Below are positions 1 through 11,322 of a stretch of 64,000 nt of DNA, in pieces. Position numbers and translations under genes: made by a program. Numbering within the stretch: position 1 is the first letter of the stretch; every line of letters starts with the position of its first letter. Location: the NCBI RefSeq assembly GCF_037126465.1, contig NC_088201.1, positions 3,725,001-3,789,000 of the forward strand, written 5' to 3'. The DNA comes from Ornithodoros turicata (lineage: Eukaryota > Arthropoda > Arachnida > Ixodida > Argasidae). Below the pieces are notes generated by a model. That model ran no database searches and was not told the origin of the DNA. It saw nothing but the letters and a program-made list of their open reading frames with translations.

Positions 1-252
1 GCGCGAACTTCGTTGCAAAAATTCGCCCCATGGAGGTTGCCCTTAAGGCAGTCAACTTAACACCCAAAAGTCAAAGATTCTCCCTCTTGGACCGTTTTAT
101 GTCAACCCTGACTTTCCGATGCAACAGTGCACGAGCATGCAGTCCAGTATACCGTTTTTAGTTCGGTTTCTCACAGAAAATAAAAGCAGCACTGCATCTG
201 CAGTCTTGCGAGAAGCTCCACTTAATGACAGGAGATGATCAGTGCTTTGGGT

Positions 253-2600
253 AGGCTACTACTACAGGCTACACAAGAACTACTGCAGTTTCAGAGTAGC
301 TCTCCAGTAGCTGAGCCATTGATCACATGGAAGTTTCCAAAGCACGTACAGCTAAGGCAGCACAGTGAAAAACACAGGCGGCTCATGTGACGACACCGGA
401 TACAGTTGAGTAACGCGCTGCTTGGCCGGATCAAGACTGGACAAAAAGGCGCTGCTGGCAGATTCCCGGAGCTAAGAAAACGTCACGCGATATAATTGCT
501 AAGTTTCCATAAAGCGAACACAAGTGCTAAGAACCTGAGGAAGAAATCTACCAGGAAATGACAATACGAATTCGCCATTCGTTTTATGCTACAAACTATA
601 TATACACACATCGAGCTATTGGGATGCGCGGTCGAAGTGCGCTCAAGCACGCCACAGGTGATATGCCTATACGCTCGACGAAAGCGATGCCGAAAACGTT
701 GCTTTATTTCCCCGATATCTGATACAAGTGCAAAGTGAAACATACCAATGTTCCTGAGAGCTATCTGTCGCAACAGAGATAACAAAAACCAACACAGACA
801 TAATGTAGCAACCGTTCCATAGAATGTTCCACGCAAAACCCCTCAGCAAGTTATTGCCCGGCATGTGTTTGATGGTTTCTACTCAGTACACGTGAGGGAA
901 TCCTTCAGAAGGCTCACCAGATGAGAGATCTACTCCTTCATCCATGGACGCTGCTTCTCCCATAAAGTATTGACAATGCTTTCTAATCGCTCATGTTTCG
1001 CCGCTGCAGTAGGCGTGGACAGCGCTTCTCTTGTACCAAGCACGTGAGGATCTTGCACGTCCGCAACGGAGAGATGCAGCTTAGAGGATTGGTGGAGTGC
1101 TTGGAAAGAACCTCCCAGTGCCCCTAGACCAAGAGGAACCTTGCTGGTTGATGTTGTCTGAAACTGGCCAGGTTTTGACGGAACAGGAGATGCTGCAGCA
1201 TGCCTTGTGCTGCTACGATTCCTGTCTTGGGAATGCGCCAGCCTCTTCTGGTGATCTCTGATGTACTTCTGAAGAGAGATGCGCTTTGAAGGTGTCTTAG
1301 AGCTAATCCGCTTGTTGAGTGCTTCGCGTGACCTTAATGCATTTTTACGCGAGATGTAGCCGTGCAGAAAGGCTGTCAAGATTGCAGCACCAGTCCTTCT
1401 CAAGAAGGCAGGCTTCTTTGCTTGAGCTGAGTTCTGCTTTACTGTCAGTTGGACCTGGTTTTGACTGACGGATATCCGGCCCGCAAGAGAAGTTACAGAA
1501 ATACTGTGCGAGAGCACGCTCACTTGTGAAGTTTGTCTCTTTTTCTTCCCGCCCATGGATTTCTTTCCGGTGCGGTTAGCTGCACGAGGAACAATGTCGG
1601 ATTTGCACCGTGCCATGTCACTGTGCACAGACTTGGTTAATGCATCAAAAGCTATCCGCGATGTCGATGAACCCGGCCCGGGTGCAGTGCCATCTGGATG
1701 CCGACGTCGCCCAAGAATGCTCGGCAGCGCTTTCGCATTTTGTGTACCCGAACACTTTGTAGGCTCCGTATTGAGATTAACTGCTCCAGAGTGACGTTCT
1801 TCAGTCATAACGTGCGAATTGGTTCGTCTTTGCACCTTATGACACGATCTGTCATTTTGTGTGTCAAGAAAGAGCTTCTTACTTCCTGAACGAGGTAAGT
1901 CCGATTCGGCGACACGCTTCACCCCAACACCAGTGTGGCCAGCATGGGCTCCAATGCAGTCTTGCAAGACGTCGCTGTCCATGCGGAGCAGTTCGTGTCT
2001 GTTCAAGAATTTAAGAATCCATCCGTAGGAAACTTGGAAGTCCGCAGGAAGGCTGAAGCGGCTCTGCAGGAAACGTGCGTGTCTATAAACATCGAAGCTG
2101 ACAACCTTGCAACCTCGTCTCTGACTTTGTGCCACGTACTCCAAGAGGTAACTCTCGAAGACTTCTACAGACAAAGTCTCACATTCCATACTACGCTGTA
2201 CGCGAGGTACCTTGGGTGCTGAGCCTTTCAGCGTTTTCAAACGCTCCGAGCGTCGAAGAGAAGACATTGTGGAATGATCCTTTCTGCTTCGTTTTCTTCC
2301 CTTTCGGGTATGCGCCACAGTATTCTTTCTTCTTCTTCCCTTCTATGACATTCCCTAGGAAGCAAATTGAAATCTCTCAAGCAGAAATTTGGGCTGGAAT
2401 ACCAAGTGAATTCACTTGGGAAACAAAGTGGTCTTAAGTAGACCGTTTCAAAGTGAAGTGTTTCGACTTGGCTGACAAATGGCTTCCAACTTGTTCCAAC
2501 CGTGCTCCACTTTGCCAACAAATGGATTTCATGCAGGGGTGAATTGGTTCCATACGAAAATCAAATGGTTTTCAACTGCATGGTTCCAACTACACTCTTG
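253..2600 (-). mobile_element. Repeat unit copy A with CENP-B-type HTH ORF
   Basis: This stretch is homologous, in inverse orientation, to units B (19903-22870) and C (25112-29470). Homology starts near 2600 in a region with many short CAAATGG and CAAGTG motifs, runs through the ORF at 930-2318, and goes on through a 3' trailer containing AATAAA (minus strand, 703-708) to at least 253. The trailer matches copies B and C at the ORF end, in the AATAAA block and in a GAGCTACTCTGAA block. I see no clear terminal inverted repeats or target duplication, so the class is open: a DNA transposon relative, or a dispersed gene family. The repeated nature is seen directly; mobility is inferred. Confidence 0.7.
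930..2318 (-). CDS. CENP-B/Tc5-type helix-turn-helix protein, copy A
   Basis: Open frame of 462 residues. A very basic start (residues 5-15, RKGRKRSRKDH, NLS-like) is followed at about residues 50-112 by a segment resembling the CENP-B/Tc5 transposase DNA-binding domain, ending in DFQVSYGWILKFLNRHEL (93-110), close to the family pattern of a Phe-x-x-S-x-G-W-x-x-x-F-x-x-R-H helix. The remaining 350 residues are Ser/Lys/Arg-rich with low complexity; no DDE catalytic domain is recognisable, although Tc5/pogo transposases normally carry one after this domain. Copies B and C keep the frame with only scattered substitutions. The start could be the first Met or Met18 (MSSLRRSERL), which matches the starts in B and C better. 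Function inferred: DNA binding, perhaps a domesticated or transposon-accessory protein. Confidence 0.6.
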   Translation of the reverse strand: MAHTRKGRKRSRKDHSTMSSLRRSERLKTLKGSAPKVPRVQRSMECETLSVEVFESYLLEYVAQSQRRGCKVVSFDVYRHARFLQSRFSLPADFQVSYGWILKFLNRHELLRMDSDVLQDCIGAHAGHTGVGVKRVAESDLPRSGSKKLFLDTQNDRSCHKVQRRTNSHVMTEERHSGAVNLNTEPTKCSGTQNAKALPSILGRRRHPDGTAPGPGSSTSRIAFDALTKSVHSDMARCKSDIVPRAANRTGKKSMGGKKKRQTSQVSVLSHSISVTSLAGRISVSQNQVQLTVKQNSAQAKKPAFLRRTGAAILTAFLHGYISRKNALRSREALNKRISSKTPSKRISLQKYIRDHQKRLAHSQDRNRSSTRHAAASPVPSKPGQFQTTSTSKVPLGLGALGGSFQALHQSSKLHLSVADVQDPHVLGTREALSTPTAAAKHERLESIVNTLWEKQRPWMKE

Positions 2601-2645
2601 AAAATGAACTTCACCACATAGCACGCTCCTAGCCAACCATTAGCT

Positions 2646-2790
2646 CGAATGATATCGTTATCTGCCCTGATTTGTTAAAAACGGGAGGCGTATACGGCTT
2701 TTCTCTGACACTTATGCTGTTTATAATTGTCACAGAAAAGACGTACGCCTCCCATTTTCAACAAATCAGGGCAGATAACGATATCATTCG
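2646..2790. mobile_element. Palindromic foldback MITE
   Basis: Both ends read CGAATGATATCG / CGATATCATTCG and the two arms of about 60 bases are nearly perfect inverted repeats sharing ATCTGCCCTGATTTGTT. There is no coding content. I could not fix a target duplication, so the superfamily is unassigned. Confidence 0.75.
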
Positions 2791-3560
2791 TGATCGAGGG
2801 GTGGCTTGCACGTGAGGACGAGCAGTAGGGCTCGGTGTAGGAGATCGGGACCGGGAACGGGAGCCAGTCTGGAGCTCCAGGCGGAAACTGTCTAGAGACT
2901 GCTCGAGCGCCTGCAGGCGGGGCAAAATCTCAGAGTCTCTAGGGCCAGAAGAAGTGGCTTGAACTGCTGATATGTTCACATATATGTCCATATATATCCA
3001 ACACTTTATCAGCTAACGGTGCTAATGCTGTGAGCGATGGAGCCTGCGTACAGCCAAGAGACTGCGGATGGAAGGCGGTAAGGGGTGGAGAAAGAGTTCC
3101 CGGAGACAATCTTCGTCGAACGAGCTTGCCTTGTCTTCCAGAAGGGAATAAAGTCGGCGTAGCAGTTGCGAGGGCTTACTGTCGCCTAGTTCTTCAGCGG
3201 AAAGCAGCCGACGAAAACGTTCACTGGTTGAAGACTGGAAGCGGGCTAAGAGCTCTTTCTTGAGATGTTGATGCTGCTCGGCGGCGGCCGGATTGGCCAC
3301 GATGTCGGCTACTTCAGATGGTACTGGGAAGGCTCGGCACGGATGCCTTGAGCACGGATTCGGATTCGGCTTGAATGAACCACAAATGAGGGTTGTTCGG
3401 CCAAGAAGCAGTCAAATGGCACTGCGACGCTGGACAAGCCATCAGGGCCACCGGCTGGGGGAGCGTCGGGTCTGTGTCGTAAGTCGTCGGTGTGCACGTC
3501 TGCTGGCTGCGTCATTGGGACACCTCTTTGAGGAAGGGTCGATGCAACGGCGTGGTCAAC
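2791..3560 (-). mobile_element. Gypsy-type gag fragment, frameshifted
   Basis: Minus-strand frames encode pieces typical of Ty3/Gypsy gag. Around 3022-3300 lies EQHQHLKKELLARF, then SAEELGDSKPSQLLRRLYSL and CLRELFLHPLPPSIRSLLAV, which match the conserved gag core (family pattern ELGD.xPSxLLRxM then LPxxIxxxLA). The upstream piece (3309-3515) is in another frame and the downstream piece (2791-2991) has the RSRSRSP linker that usually precedes the zinc knuckle. No knuckle, protease or pol follows, because the foldback element at 2646-2790 lies there. It is a dead fragment. Confidence 0.7.
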
Positions 3561-3969
3561 AGAACCAGCAGCAGAACCACACGAGGCTCGTGCCCGCGGA
3601 TCAGATTTTGGCTTTGCCCTCTACAGTTCCTATTGTGTTCATTGTATTATTGAATTTTCAGCCCGAATTCCTTCTAATGTTTCCTTTTTTGGGAAAAATC
3701 TTCCCGGAAACAACACCGCAAGCGATGCTGTCCCGACGACAGTGTGATGTTTCTTTTTTTTTTTTTTTTTTTGAAAAGGTTTTATTCACAGTGATTACTT
3801 AGGTGTCAGAGATGAAAATCAATCGCCGCCTATTGACACGAGGGTGGCATGCCTATGCCTTGAAACGACCTTTCTCCTTGTATTTCTTTCCTTTTTACGG
3901 TGCTCGTTCGCAAGCACTGAAGTTACGCCATTCTGTTTGTTTGGGAAAAATTTAGACGGTGGGTGGCAT
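3561..3969. other. No recognisable gene
   Basis: Low-information sequence with a long T tract at 3755-3771. I see no coding or transposon signature. Confidence 0.4.
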
Positions 3970-4436
3970 AATTACAGGTGGTACGAATATACCTTTTTCG
4001 TCGTATTGCTATCAGTTTTCCTCCTCTTGCATACCGTAGGAGATACCACCACAACCATCGTCCGACACCTGTTCATCACTACGGCCCACAACATCTCCTC
4101 TATCGGATCGATCATGCCCGTAAAATCGACCATGTTCCATCTCGTACATCCCATTTCCAATTTTCCTTCTTCCCCAAAACCATCATTTCTTGGAACAACC
4201 TTCCCCAGTCTATCGTAGCCAACTCCGACTTTTTAGTTTTTCGCAGCCAGCTAGCTGCCAGTATTGGTTTATAGTTTGCTTATCATCATCTCATATTTCT
4301 AACTCAAAACGATTTCACAATATCGTTTTTTTATGTGTTTTTCTTCTCCTGTTGTGTATATTTGTTGATATTACCTCCCCCTCACACAACGCCCTCTGAT
4401 GGCACGTGAGGCATTGACATAAATAAATAAATACGA
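3970..4436 (+). mobile_element. 3' end of a non-LTR retrotransposon
   Basis: The frame ending at 4274 encodes a sequence typical of the last residues of LINE ORF2 proteins: RRRYHHNHRPTPVHHYG, then FPKTIISWNNLPQSIV and a final VFRSQLAASIGL. This W-N-x-L-P tail is common to CR1/L2/RTE-like elements. It is followed by a short 3' UTR and a tail of AAAT repeats (about 4423-4434), as expected for a 5'-truncated LINE insertion. The clade is uncertain. Confidence 0.65.
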
Positions 4437-4779
4437 GATTCCGGCGGCCGCTCGCACTGCCTTCCGTTTTTTCCTTCTTTGAGACACGCAATGTTTCTAG
4501 GGAACTTGCTTCGAATAACAAAAGCGTAGTCTTCTCGATTTTTTTTTTTTTTTGCTTAAGATGGCTACCGTCGCCGCAGCAGAAGTTATAAGTGGTGGTG
4601 CCCGAGCCCGCAAGTTGTGCAGGGAGTCCATCTGCTTTATCAATACACCAGTTCCGTCAGTCGAGGTCTTGCCGTTACCCGTGGCAGAAAATACCCATTC
4701 CGTTGCGTGCGATCTTTTCTGTAATTCATTCCGCTGATACCGGTTCTTGAAATGATTGGCGGCTCCGTCTGGCATTAAT
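4437..4779. other. Unassigned sequence
   Basis: A short T tract at about 4540-4554. No coding signal I trust. Its right end (GTCTGGCATTAAT) belongs to the same dispersed host repeat seen left of the MITE at 14281. Confidence 0.35.
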
Positions 4780-5011
4780 TAGAGTCACTAAATAAGCTAC
4801 GCTTCAGAGTAGCGACACTGTGCCGCCATGTTGTTTCGGATGACCTCCAGCGCCATCCGTTTAGCGCTCTTCGAAGTGTCGTCTTCTTCCACTGCTGAAC
4901 TTCACCTTCATCTATTTCTACTGCCAAAATAGAGGTGGGGCTGGAGGTCATCCGAAACAACATGGCGGCTCAGTGTCGCTACTCTCAAGCGTAGCTTATT
5001 TAGTGACTCTA
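4780..5011. mobile_element. hAT-like MITE, TAGAGTCACTAAATAAGCT family, copy 1
   Basis: A 232-bp element with nearly perfect terminal inverted repeats of about 70 bp. It starts TAGAGTCACTAAATAAGCTA and ends with the reverse complement. Flanks are GCATTAAT (4772-4779) and GCACTAAT (5012-5019), an 8-bp target duplication with one difference. Eight-base duplications are typical of hAT transposons. No coding content. Confidence 0.85.
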
Positions 5012-5279
5012 GCACTAATATGGCTCCGGCAAAAACACCAGCATTTTCGTCCATCCAGTCCTCAATCAGGCTCAGCGCCGCCAGGGCATGGGCGTAGTCG
5101 TAACAGGTGTCATGAGTATTCACTGATTTTGTTTGCTGCTCTTCTTGCTCTTCTATGTTTATTGAAAGAGTAAACAAAGGCCTAAAGCCTAGACCAAAGA
5201 TACCAAAGCCCTCATGCACAAAGGAACCACACATTGCCACCTAATATACAATGAATATCTCCGGCAACTCTCAACAAGC
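5012..5279. other. Host repeat shared with 14513-14640
   Basis: From 5012 the sequence (CACTAATATGGCTCCGGCAA onward, for about 120 bases) is also found after the MITE at 14512. It is a dispersed repeat of unknown type that was hit twice by the same MITE family. Confidence 0.6.
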
Positions 5280-5415
5280 GTCTCTGTACACTATACAATA
5301 CAAAACCACTACACCACACGCTGTACGCTACATAATACCTTACCTTACACTACACTGTACGATATACCACGATACAACACACTATACACTACAACACTAT
5401 ACAACACTATACAAA
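5280..5415. repeat. Degenerate ACTATACA/TACAC simple repeat
   Basis: Tandem, imperfect ACTATACA, ACTACAC and ACAACACT units cover this interval. It is a decayed minisatellite. Confidence 0.7.
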
Positions 5416-5439
5416 GTTAGGTGAGTAGGCCTACTCTTG

Positions 5440-6770
5440 AACAGAACAGCAGAACACAGCAAAAGACAGTTCAGCGAGCGGTCTTGGCCGAATCATAATT
5501 TGATGACGATTTCACCATTGGCGAGTATGAAAAGATTACAATGGCTCCTCCACCGGCGCCGGAATCCGTCTCGGCCGAGCCGCCTAAGGTCGGCCTGCAA
5601 GCGAGTCCTGAGCGCGATGCGGCAAGCCAACATCAAATTGACCAGGGTTGTTGGCTGCGCACCATAGACGGAGCGAGTCCTGGCACACCAGAGCTGGTAG
5701 CAGATCTCGGACACTAGAAGCACGAAGGCCGGTTCCTTCCTGCTGGGCACATGTATAGGATCCAGGAACCGCACCGTGTCGAAACATACTGCTGGTAGCC
5801 TGTAAATGTCTGCCACTCTTCGCCACATGGCGGCCGCGTTTAGGCACTCATGAAACAGGTGCTGATGCGTTTCTACAGCCCCGCAAATTACGCAGCTGTC
5901 AGTCCGTGAAATCCTGAACCGCAAGAGGCGTTCTCATATAGGCAGCACCTGGTGAGAGAGTTGCCACATGATGTCGACCCGTGAGTCCTCCACCAGGCGG
6001 GACACGATGCGGCTCCTATTCTTCGTCTGCTGAGATGACGAGATCGGGAAGCTGATGTCACACAAAGCTTCATACAGCTGCCTCATTGGCCACGAGGGGA
6101 AGTCCAAGTCGGGGAAATGCTGACGTATTCGCAGGGCGTGCTGCCGCATGAGACGGTAGAAAGTCGGCAGACGCTCGGTGTGGGGGCGCGTGCAGTCGAA
6201 GGAACCGCCGAAATCTCGGATGTTTGTTCCCGTAAAGAAGATGGCGAGATCATGGGCGATATGGCTCGTGTCCCGAAGGATAGCAAAGAGGGACGCAAGA
6301 CCCAGGGCGGCGCAGAAAAGACGCACATCCGGAAACCGCCACCCTCCCATCGCGGGTGGCCTCAGCATAAGAGCCCTCTGCACCCGTTCAGGGCGACCAT
6401 TCCAGAAAAATCGGAAGGTCAGGCTATTTGCTCGTCGCGCAGCTGCTGTCGACGGCTGGAAGGCCGTCCCGAAAAACCAGAACCTCGAGCAAACACGTCG
6501 AGACACCACGTCGGCGCGCTCCCGGAAGCGTACCGGTGTTGTTGAGAGCGAGGCAAGAAGACGAGCGGTGACACGCAGAGCTATCTCCCAGTTACTAGTC
6601 AAGGGACCTGACCTGTTGAACCGGATTCCAAGGATTCGGCAGGAGTCTCTGGCAGGCATCCCGTATGCATCCCCGTAAGGGAAGTCCGCTCCGATGGCGA
6701 GCACGGATGACTTGCGCTCGTTCACCCTGGCACCGGAGGCGCGGCCTTGCTCTTCTATGACTTGACTTGA
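5440..6770 (-). mobile_element. L1/Tx1-like LINE, ORF2 C-terminal part
   Basis: The minus-strand frame ending near 5934 encodes the end of a reverse transcriptase palm (SGARVNERKSSVLAIG) and then the thumb and connection region with RVTARLLASLSTTPVRFRER. The adjoining frame at 5493-5924 has a Cys/His cluster, CVICGAVETHQHLFHEC, the zf-RVT motif of LINE C-termini. The two frames are offset, so a frameshift lies at about 5930. The upstream catalytic palm is missing, probably through 5' truncation. Similar in architecture to the plus-strand LINE at 15585. Confidence 0.75.
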
Positions 6771-6779
6771 CTTGACTTT

Positions 6780-7070
6780 CTCTTGACTTCTATGCTCTGG
6801 TCTCCCTTCAAATCCGCGTATTGATCTTTCGCCTTTAGGCAAGGATCTTTCGCGGTGGAGGGAGGCGAAAGGGAGCCGGTCCTTCATATTCTGAGAAGGG
6901 CCCCTTGATAACGCGGTCCGCCCCTGGGTGGGCCGTGTCTTTGAACGCGCGGCTGATAACAAGGTCGTCGGGGCAGTACCGCTTGCGGTGCTGTTCCGGG
7001 AAGATATTTTCCTGATCTTTGACCTTCCCTAGGTGGCTCTCCTGCTTGATGACAATACACACTCATTGAC
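6780..7070 (+). mobile_element. LINE 3' UTR fragment
   Basis: It ends in GGCTCTCCTGCTTGATGACA (about 7034-7053), which recurs at about 18786-18805 behind the plus-strand LINE and again near 19040. This marks it as a 3' tail of that LINE family, here without its ORF. Confidence 0.5.
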
Positions 7071-7463
7071 CTTTTTCACTGACCGCTTGCGGTGCTGCTC
7101 CGGGAAGATCTTTTCTTGATCTTTCCTTCGTTCGCAATAGAAGTCAATTTCTCAAGCAGAAAAGTGAAGTGTGCAATACAATACAATCGCAAGACGCAGT
7201 ACCATAAGTTCCCATGAGTCCTTGCGTGTCACAGGAGGCGCTTGCGATTCCAATGAAGGCTTCTGAGGGATCTCAGGCGGTTGCTGTTTTGTGGTCTATT
7301 TTTGAACCGTGATGTGGGCAAGCTAGCGCTTGTCCCATCCTACAGTTGGCGGTACAAGACGCAGTACAATACGCTCTTCGTCATCGTCATCGTCAGGCTG
7401 TAGCTTCGTTCGTTTCCGTGACACTGCCTCCGGCGGTGTCACGAGTGGACTTCCTACTTCGTC
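7071..7463. other. Unassigned sequence
   Basis: It repeats the GCGGTGCTGxTCCGGGAAGAT block found just upstream, and includes GCTAGCGCTTGTCCCATC, a variant of which occurs at 14672. Probably LINE UTR debris; no gene seen. Confidence 0.35.
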
Positions 7464-7917
7464 TTGTCCAAGAAGGTAGGGAAAGTTGTGAAAAGCATGC
7501 GCCACATTGGTGGTGGAGCATGCGATCTGATTATGAAGAACAGGTGTGGTGCTGAGTGGCTAAAGTCCCCGGGGTCGCTCACAGTGAAGGGCATTGTGAT
7601 CGAGTTGGTCTCGTTGGAGTCCAAGTTGGTCACAGTTTCAGTCATCTCAGTGCCAGATGGCGTCCCTGATGTGGCAGTGGAGGCCGTTCTTACTGGGTAC
7701 GGTCCTGCCACCAAAGTAGCCCGCGAGACCTTCCCTCAGAAGGAGCTGGAGGATATTGAAACGGGCAACCGGCGCACCCTTATGGAAATGCGGACCCCAG
7801 TTCCGAATTTCATAAGTGTGCGTTGTAAGCGTTTGACCGTCAACTATGACGGTATCAAACGAGTTTGTATGCGCTGTGGCGCTGAGGGCCACTTCAAAAG
7901 AGACTGCGCATGTGGCA
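7464..7917 (+). mobile_element. LINE ORF1 fragment with zinc knuckle
   Basis: Open frame ending in CMRCGAEGHFKRDC at 7867-7908, a CCHC knuckle, preceded by a region typical of LINE ORF1 nucleic-acid-binding proteins (VSVISVPDGVPDVAVEAVL, then FISVRCKRLTVNYDGIKRV). After DC the protein continues without a break into a second, unrelated ORF1 type, so the join at about 7917 is a mosaic of two elements. The start is not defined; the first Met at 7464 may be internal. Confidence 0.6.
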
Positions 7918-9760
7918 TTCAAGTCACTCCCACGGTCCCTTCCTCGTACTCCCGGAACGTCGGCAGAATCGCGGGTATTCACAAGCATTATTCTGAGGAC
8001 CAGATCCGCGCTTGCCTCGCCGCTGCTGGCGTTACCGCTTTCCGCCGTCAATACTTGGCTCGCCGTCTTGACGGAGATTGCCACAGACAGGGTCATCCTG
8101 ACTTTCTCCACAGAGGTATAGCTACCTGATACAGTCGACATTGGATTTTACACGCATAAAGTTACCGAACACTTCGAAGTAACGCAATGCTTTCGCTGTC
8201 AGCGTTTTGGAGATGTATCTAAACACTGTCGTGGCCCCATTGGCTGCAGAACGCGCTCCGGTCCGCGCGCCCACGCTGACTGCACTACAAGACGCGAACC
8301 GAAATGCGCCAACTGTACTGGCGCTCACTCCGCCGCTTACTCCAGTTGCCCACGCCGACTCGCAGTGCTACAAACAGTGAAAACCACTACCCTATCTGGC
8401 ACTCCCAGGGTTCAGCCATCGGGGCTTCCAAACGCCATAAACCTGCCCCTCGTTGTCAGAAGCAGGTCAAATCAGGCAGCCTCAGTAGGGCTCCTACCGT
8501 GACATCACCAACAAGGATGCGCACTTCCCCTCTCTCCTCCCAAGCCTTGTCCCACCGCTCAGGCCGACACGGAGCCTTCGTATGCACTAGCCCTCAACAC
8601 TCCCAAGGCGAAACAGTCGGATAGGCCAGCCATGTCCACGCAACCCAAACCTCTCCCATCACAGACGCGCGAAGAGGATGCCGTTCCTACACTCCTGCAC
8701 ATCATCCCCTTCCTGTTCGCTGCTCTGCGAGCTGTCGTGAAGGCTCTGCCAAACTCTGAAAACATCGCCGAAGTACAGAAGGTCCTGACTTTCGAGCCAG
8801 TTATACCGAGTCTCCTCCCATCTGCCAACCATGATCAGTAAACACCCAGCGTTTGCCTTCATCCCCCTGCTCTTTGTCGTCTCACTGCCGAGTTTTAATT
8901 CTTCTCAACTTATATAATGAGCGGTACGGCCTACTCACCTCTCCTCCTTCAATGGAACGCCCGGAGCCTTGCCAACAAGCTCCACGATGTACGTGCAGAA
9001 ATTTCCAAACACAGCTTTGTTGCCTTACTTACTTATCTCTGAAAGTCTCGCAGATGCAAAGTTCCGTCTTTCCCCCTACGTTGCTTATCACTCCACCACT
9101 TATCAGCCCAACGGGCGTCCACGCGCCTTAATCTTCGTGCAACGTCATATCACTCACTCATATATCGACCTCTCTCACCTCTGCTCCTCTGCTGCCGAAT
9201 TTGTTGCCTGCAAGCTTCAAGTTTCTCCAAAAAAAGTCACCATCATATATTTCTACCGCTACGGAAACCGCTGCTTTTCAGCCAGCACATTCTCAAATCT
9301 TCTTCAGGTCTGCCCTAGGTCCCATCATCATAGGCGGAGATCTAAATGCCAAACACAGCCTCTGGGGCAATGACAACGATTGCCACAATGGCAACAGCTT
9401 TGTTCACTGGCTAAACTCCTCCACTCTGGTACTCCTTAATATGACGGCAGCCCCACTTTCTTCAGAGCTCCCAGTTACAGAAGCGCCATCGACGTAACCA
9501 TCGTCTCCCCTGGCATTTCTGTCCTATGGAAGGGTAATCTGGACCCCTGGTCTTCCGATCATTTTCCCATCTTCATCTCGCCTACTTCATCAACCATAAC
9601 CACCGGACGTACATACTCCATCACTAACTGGGACGCGTTCCGAAAAGCCACCAGCTCTGCCTGTAACTCCCTCAACATTATTGAAGCAATCCCTCAGGGT
9701 GCTGCACGTTCAACCAAAACTGTCACCATCTCTTCCACGCAACCACGTCTGTGTAGCAGA
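7918..9760 (+). mobile_element. Jockey/I-type LINE, ORF1 and start of ORF2
   Basis: Across shifted frames one reads an ORF1 gag-like protein with three Cys-rich knuckles: CFRCQRFGDVSKHC (about 8192-8233), a second cluster, and CANCTGAHSAAYSSC (about 8306-8350). ORF2 begins near 8917 with the apurinic endonuclease signature LLLQWNARSLANKLHDVRAE, then GPIIIGGDLNAKHSLWGN (about 9325-9378) and the catalytic SDHFPI near 9555. The reading frame breaks several times and the element stops before the reverse transcriptase. It is a dead 3'-truncated copy. Known of the family: the endonuclease nicks target DNA for target-primed reverse transcription. Confidence 0.75.
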
Positions 9761-9839
9761 TCGAGTGATAAGGATCATGTCGGTTAGGGGGCGTTGCGTT
9801 TCCCTGGTGTACCTACTTAACCAAGTGCTGATAATAAAC

Positions 9840-9886
9840 TTGCTCTCTTTTCTTTTCTTTTTCTTTTTTTTTTTTTTTTTTTTTTG
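9840..9886 (+). repeat. Pyrimidine tract
   Basis: A CTTTTCTTTTC run and then about 21 T residues; probably the end of a retroposed copy on the opposite strand. Confidence 0.6.
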
Positions 9887-9949
9887 CGTGCTTGGCTTGC
9901 GGCCGTGTGCTATGTCACGGGCCAGGCATTTTCCAGATACGACATTTGG

Positions 9950-10370
9950 CGACGAAGGTTCACAGCTACGCACGCAATGCCGAAGTTCACGGAATTCCAT
10001 TCAACTGAGGAGACAATAAAGGATTACCTAGAAAGATTTGAAATGTTCTCTTCGGCCAACGGAGTGAAATCGGAAAACAAGACTGTGTCACCCCTCAACT
10101 ACATCAGGAAAGACACCTACCACGTGCTGAAGAGCAGTTTCCTGCCCGCCCTGCCAACGTCTCAGACGTATGACGCGCTCAAACAGAAGCTTATATAGAC
10201 CACTTCGCAGCAAAGCGCTTGTTAATAGCAGAAGGCGCCAAATTATATGGACGATACCAACGAGAAGTAGAGTCTTTGACGGAATTCGTTGTCGCTATCA
10301 AGGGTCTTGCCATGACGTGCACGTTCGGGACTTTCCTTGAGGAAGCACTACGCAGCGTAGGAATTGTCAA
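9950..10370 (+). mobile_element. Gypsy-type gag fragment
   Basis: The frame encodes MPKFTEFHSTEETIKDYLER, then YDALKQKLI, a stop (TAG, 10196-10198), and in the same gag order RYQREVESLTEFVVAIKGLA followed by CTFGTFLEEALR. This is the Ty3/Gypsy gag pattern, where a basic helix is followed by SVxEFxxxLRxLAxxCxFG and then LxxALRD. Fragment with a stop; no pol. Confidence 0.65.
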
Positions 10371-10947
10371 TGGCGAAGTCGGAAGAGCTTCGTCCGTGTA
10401 CAGGGGTACCCAATAGGTGACCGGTAAAATGAGACGGTAGTGACGTCAAACGCGGAGAACCCCCCATGATGCTTTGCAGGTTCCGGTTCTAACCTTAGCA
10501 GAGGAGTCCAACATAAGCGAACGCTTGCGTTGTGTGTCGCAATGGTTGATGTTTCTGTGTTTCGGTGCTCCAATTTCACACAAACGGGGTTTCACGTTTC
10601 TGTGGTATCTTGGAACCCAAGCAGACAGCTACAGTGAGCTGCGACAACAAACAGAAATGACGAGAATGCTTTGGATGCCACCTGCTGTGCAAGATACGCG
10701 AAGAGTACTTTTGTTACAGGGAACACCGCATTGTCTGCTGCTCGTTTGTGGAGATATACTATGTGGTGTTACATTTTACTGCTCCCCTTTAAACGAACTT
10801 TCTCACGTTGACTAAAGTGTTTCACTAAACGATCACGAAACTAAGACTTGTAAAGCTGGCAAGGTCAGTGTCGTGTTAAGGCGCCTATTTCGACACGAAA
10901 TTCCTTTCCTTTCATTTATTGGAGTTTAGTTGCGGATATCACTTGTA
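10371..10947. other. Unassigned sequence
   Basis: An open frame at 10474-10815 (113 residues) has no recognisable motif and I do not call it a gene. Confidence 0.3.
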
Positions 10948-11276
10948 CAGTCTAAGAAAAAAAAGGTATGATTTTCTACCCATTTCGGTAGAGCTGCATT
11001 GCAACTACATTTCTACTCCAACCAGTTTTACCTTTTGGGGTATAACTGCAGAGTAGAAACCAAGTACAGAGTAGAATCTGTCGTTCTACCAGCTTGGGTA
11101 GGAAATTCTACCCATTTTCTCTTAGAGCAAACGTGAGAGAGAGAGGGGAAAGGGAAAGGGACGCCGTCGCTTATACCCGAGGGGTAGAAGTCCCGTGTGA
11201 ACTCTCACGAAATGGTAGAAGTACCGTCCCGCTGCAACTCTGGGTATAGGAAATTCTACCTTTTTTTCTTAGAGTG
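10948..11276. mobile_element. MITE with CTAAGAAAAAAAGGTA ends, TA target
   Basis: It starts CAGTCTAAGAAAAAAAAGGT and ends in TACCTTTTTTTCTTAGAGTG, flanked on both sides by TA. The inside repeats short GGTAGAA/TTCTACC blocks. TA duplication suggests the Tc1/mariner group; non-coding. Confidence 0.75.
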
Positions 11277-11322
11277 TAGCAGGTATCAACGGCATGAAGA
11301 CTGAAAAGCGAAGAATGTTGTA

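Noticed and set aside
1555..2222. Plus-strand ORFs of 79-95 residues opposite copy A
   Set aside because: They recur opposite copies B and C only because of the coding strand; no independent signal.
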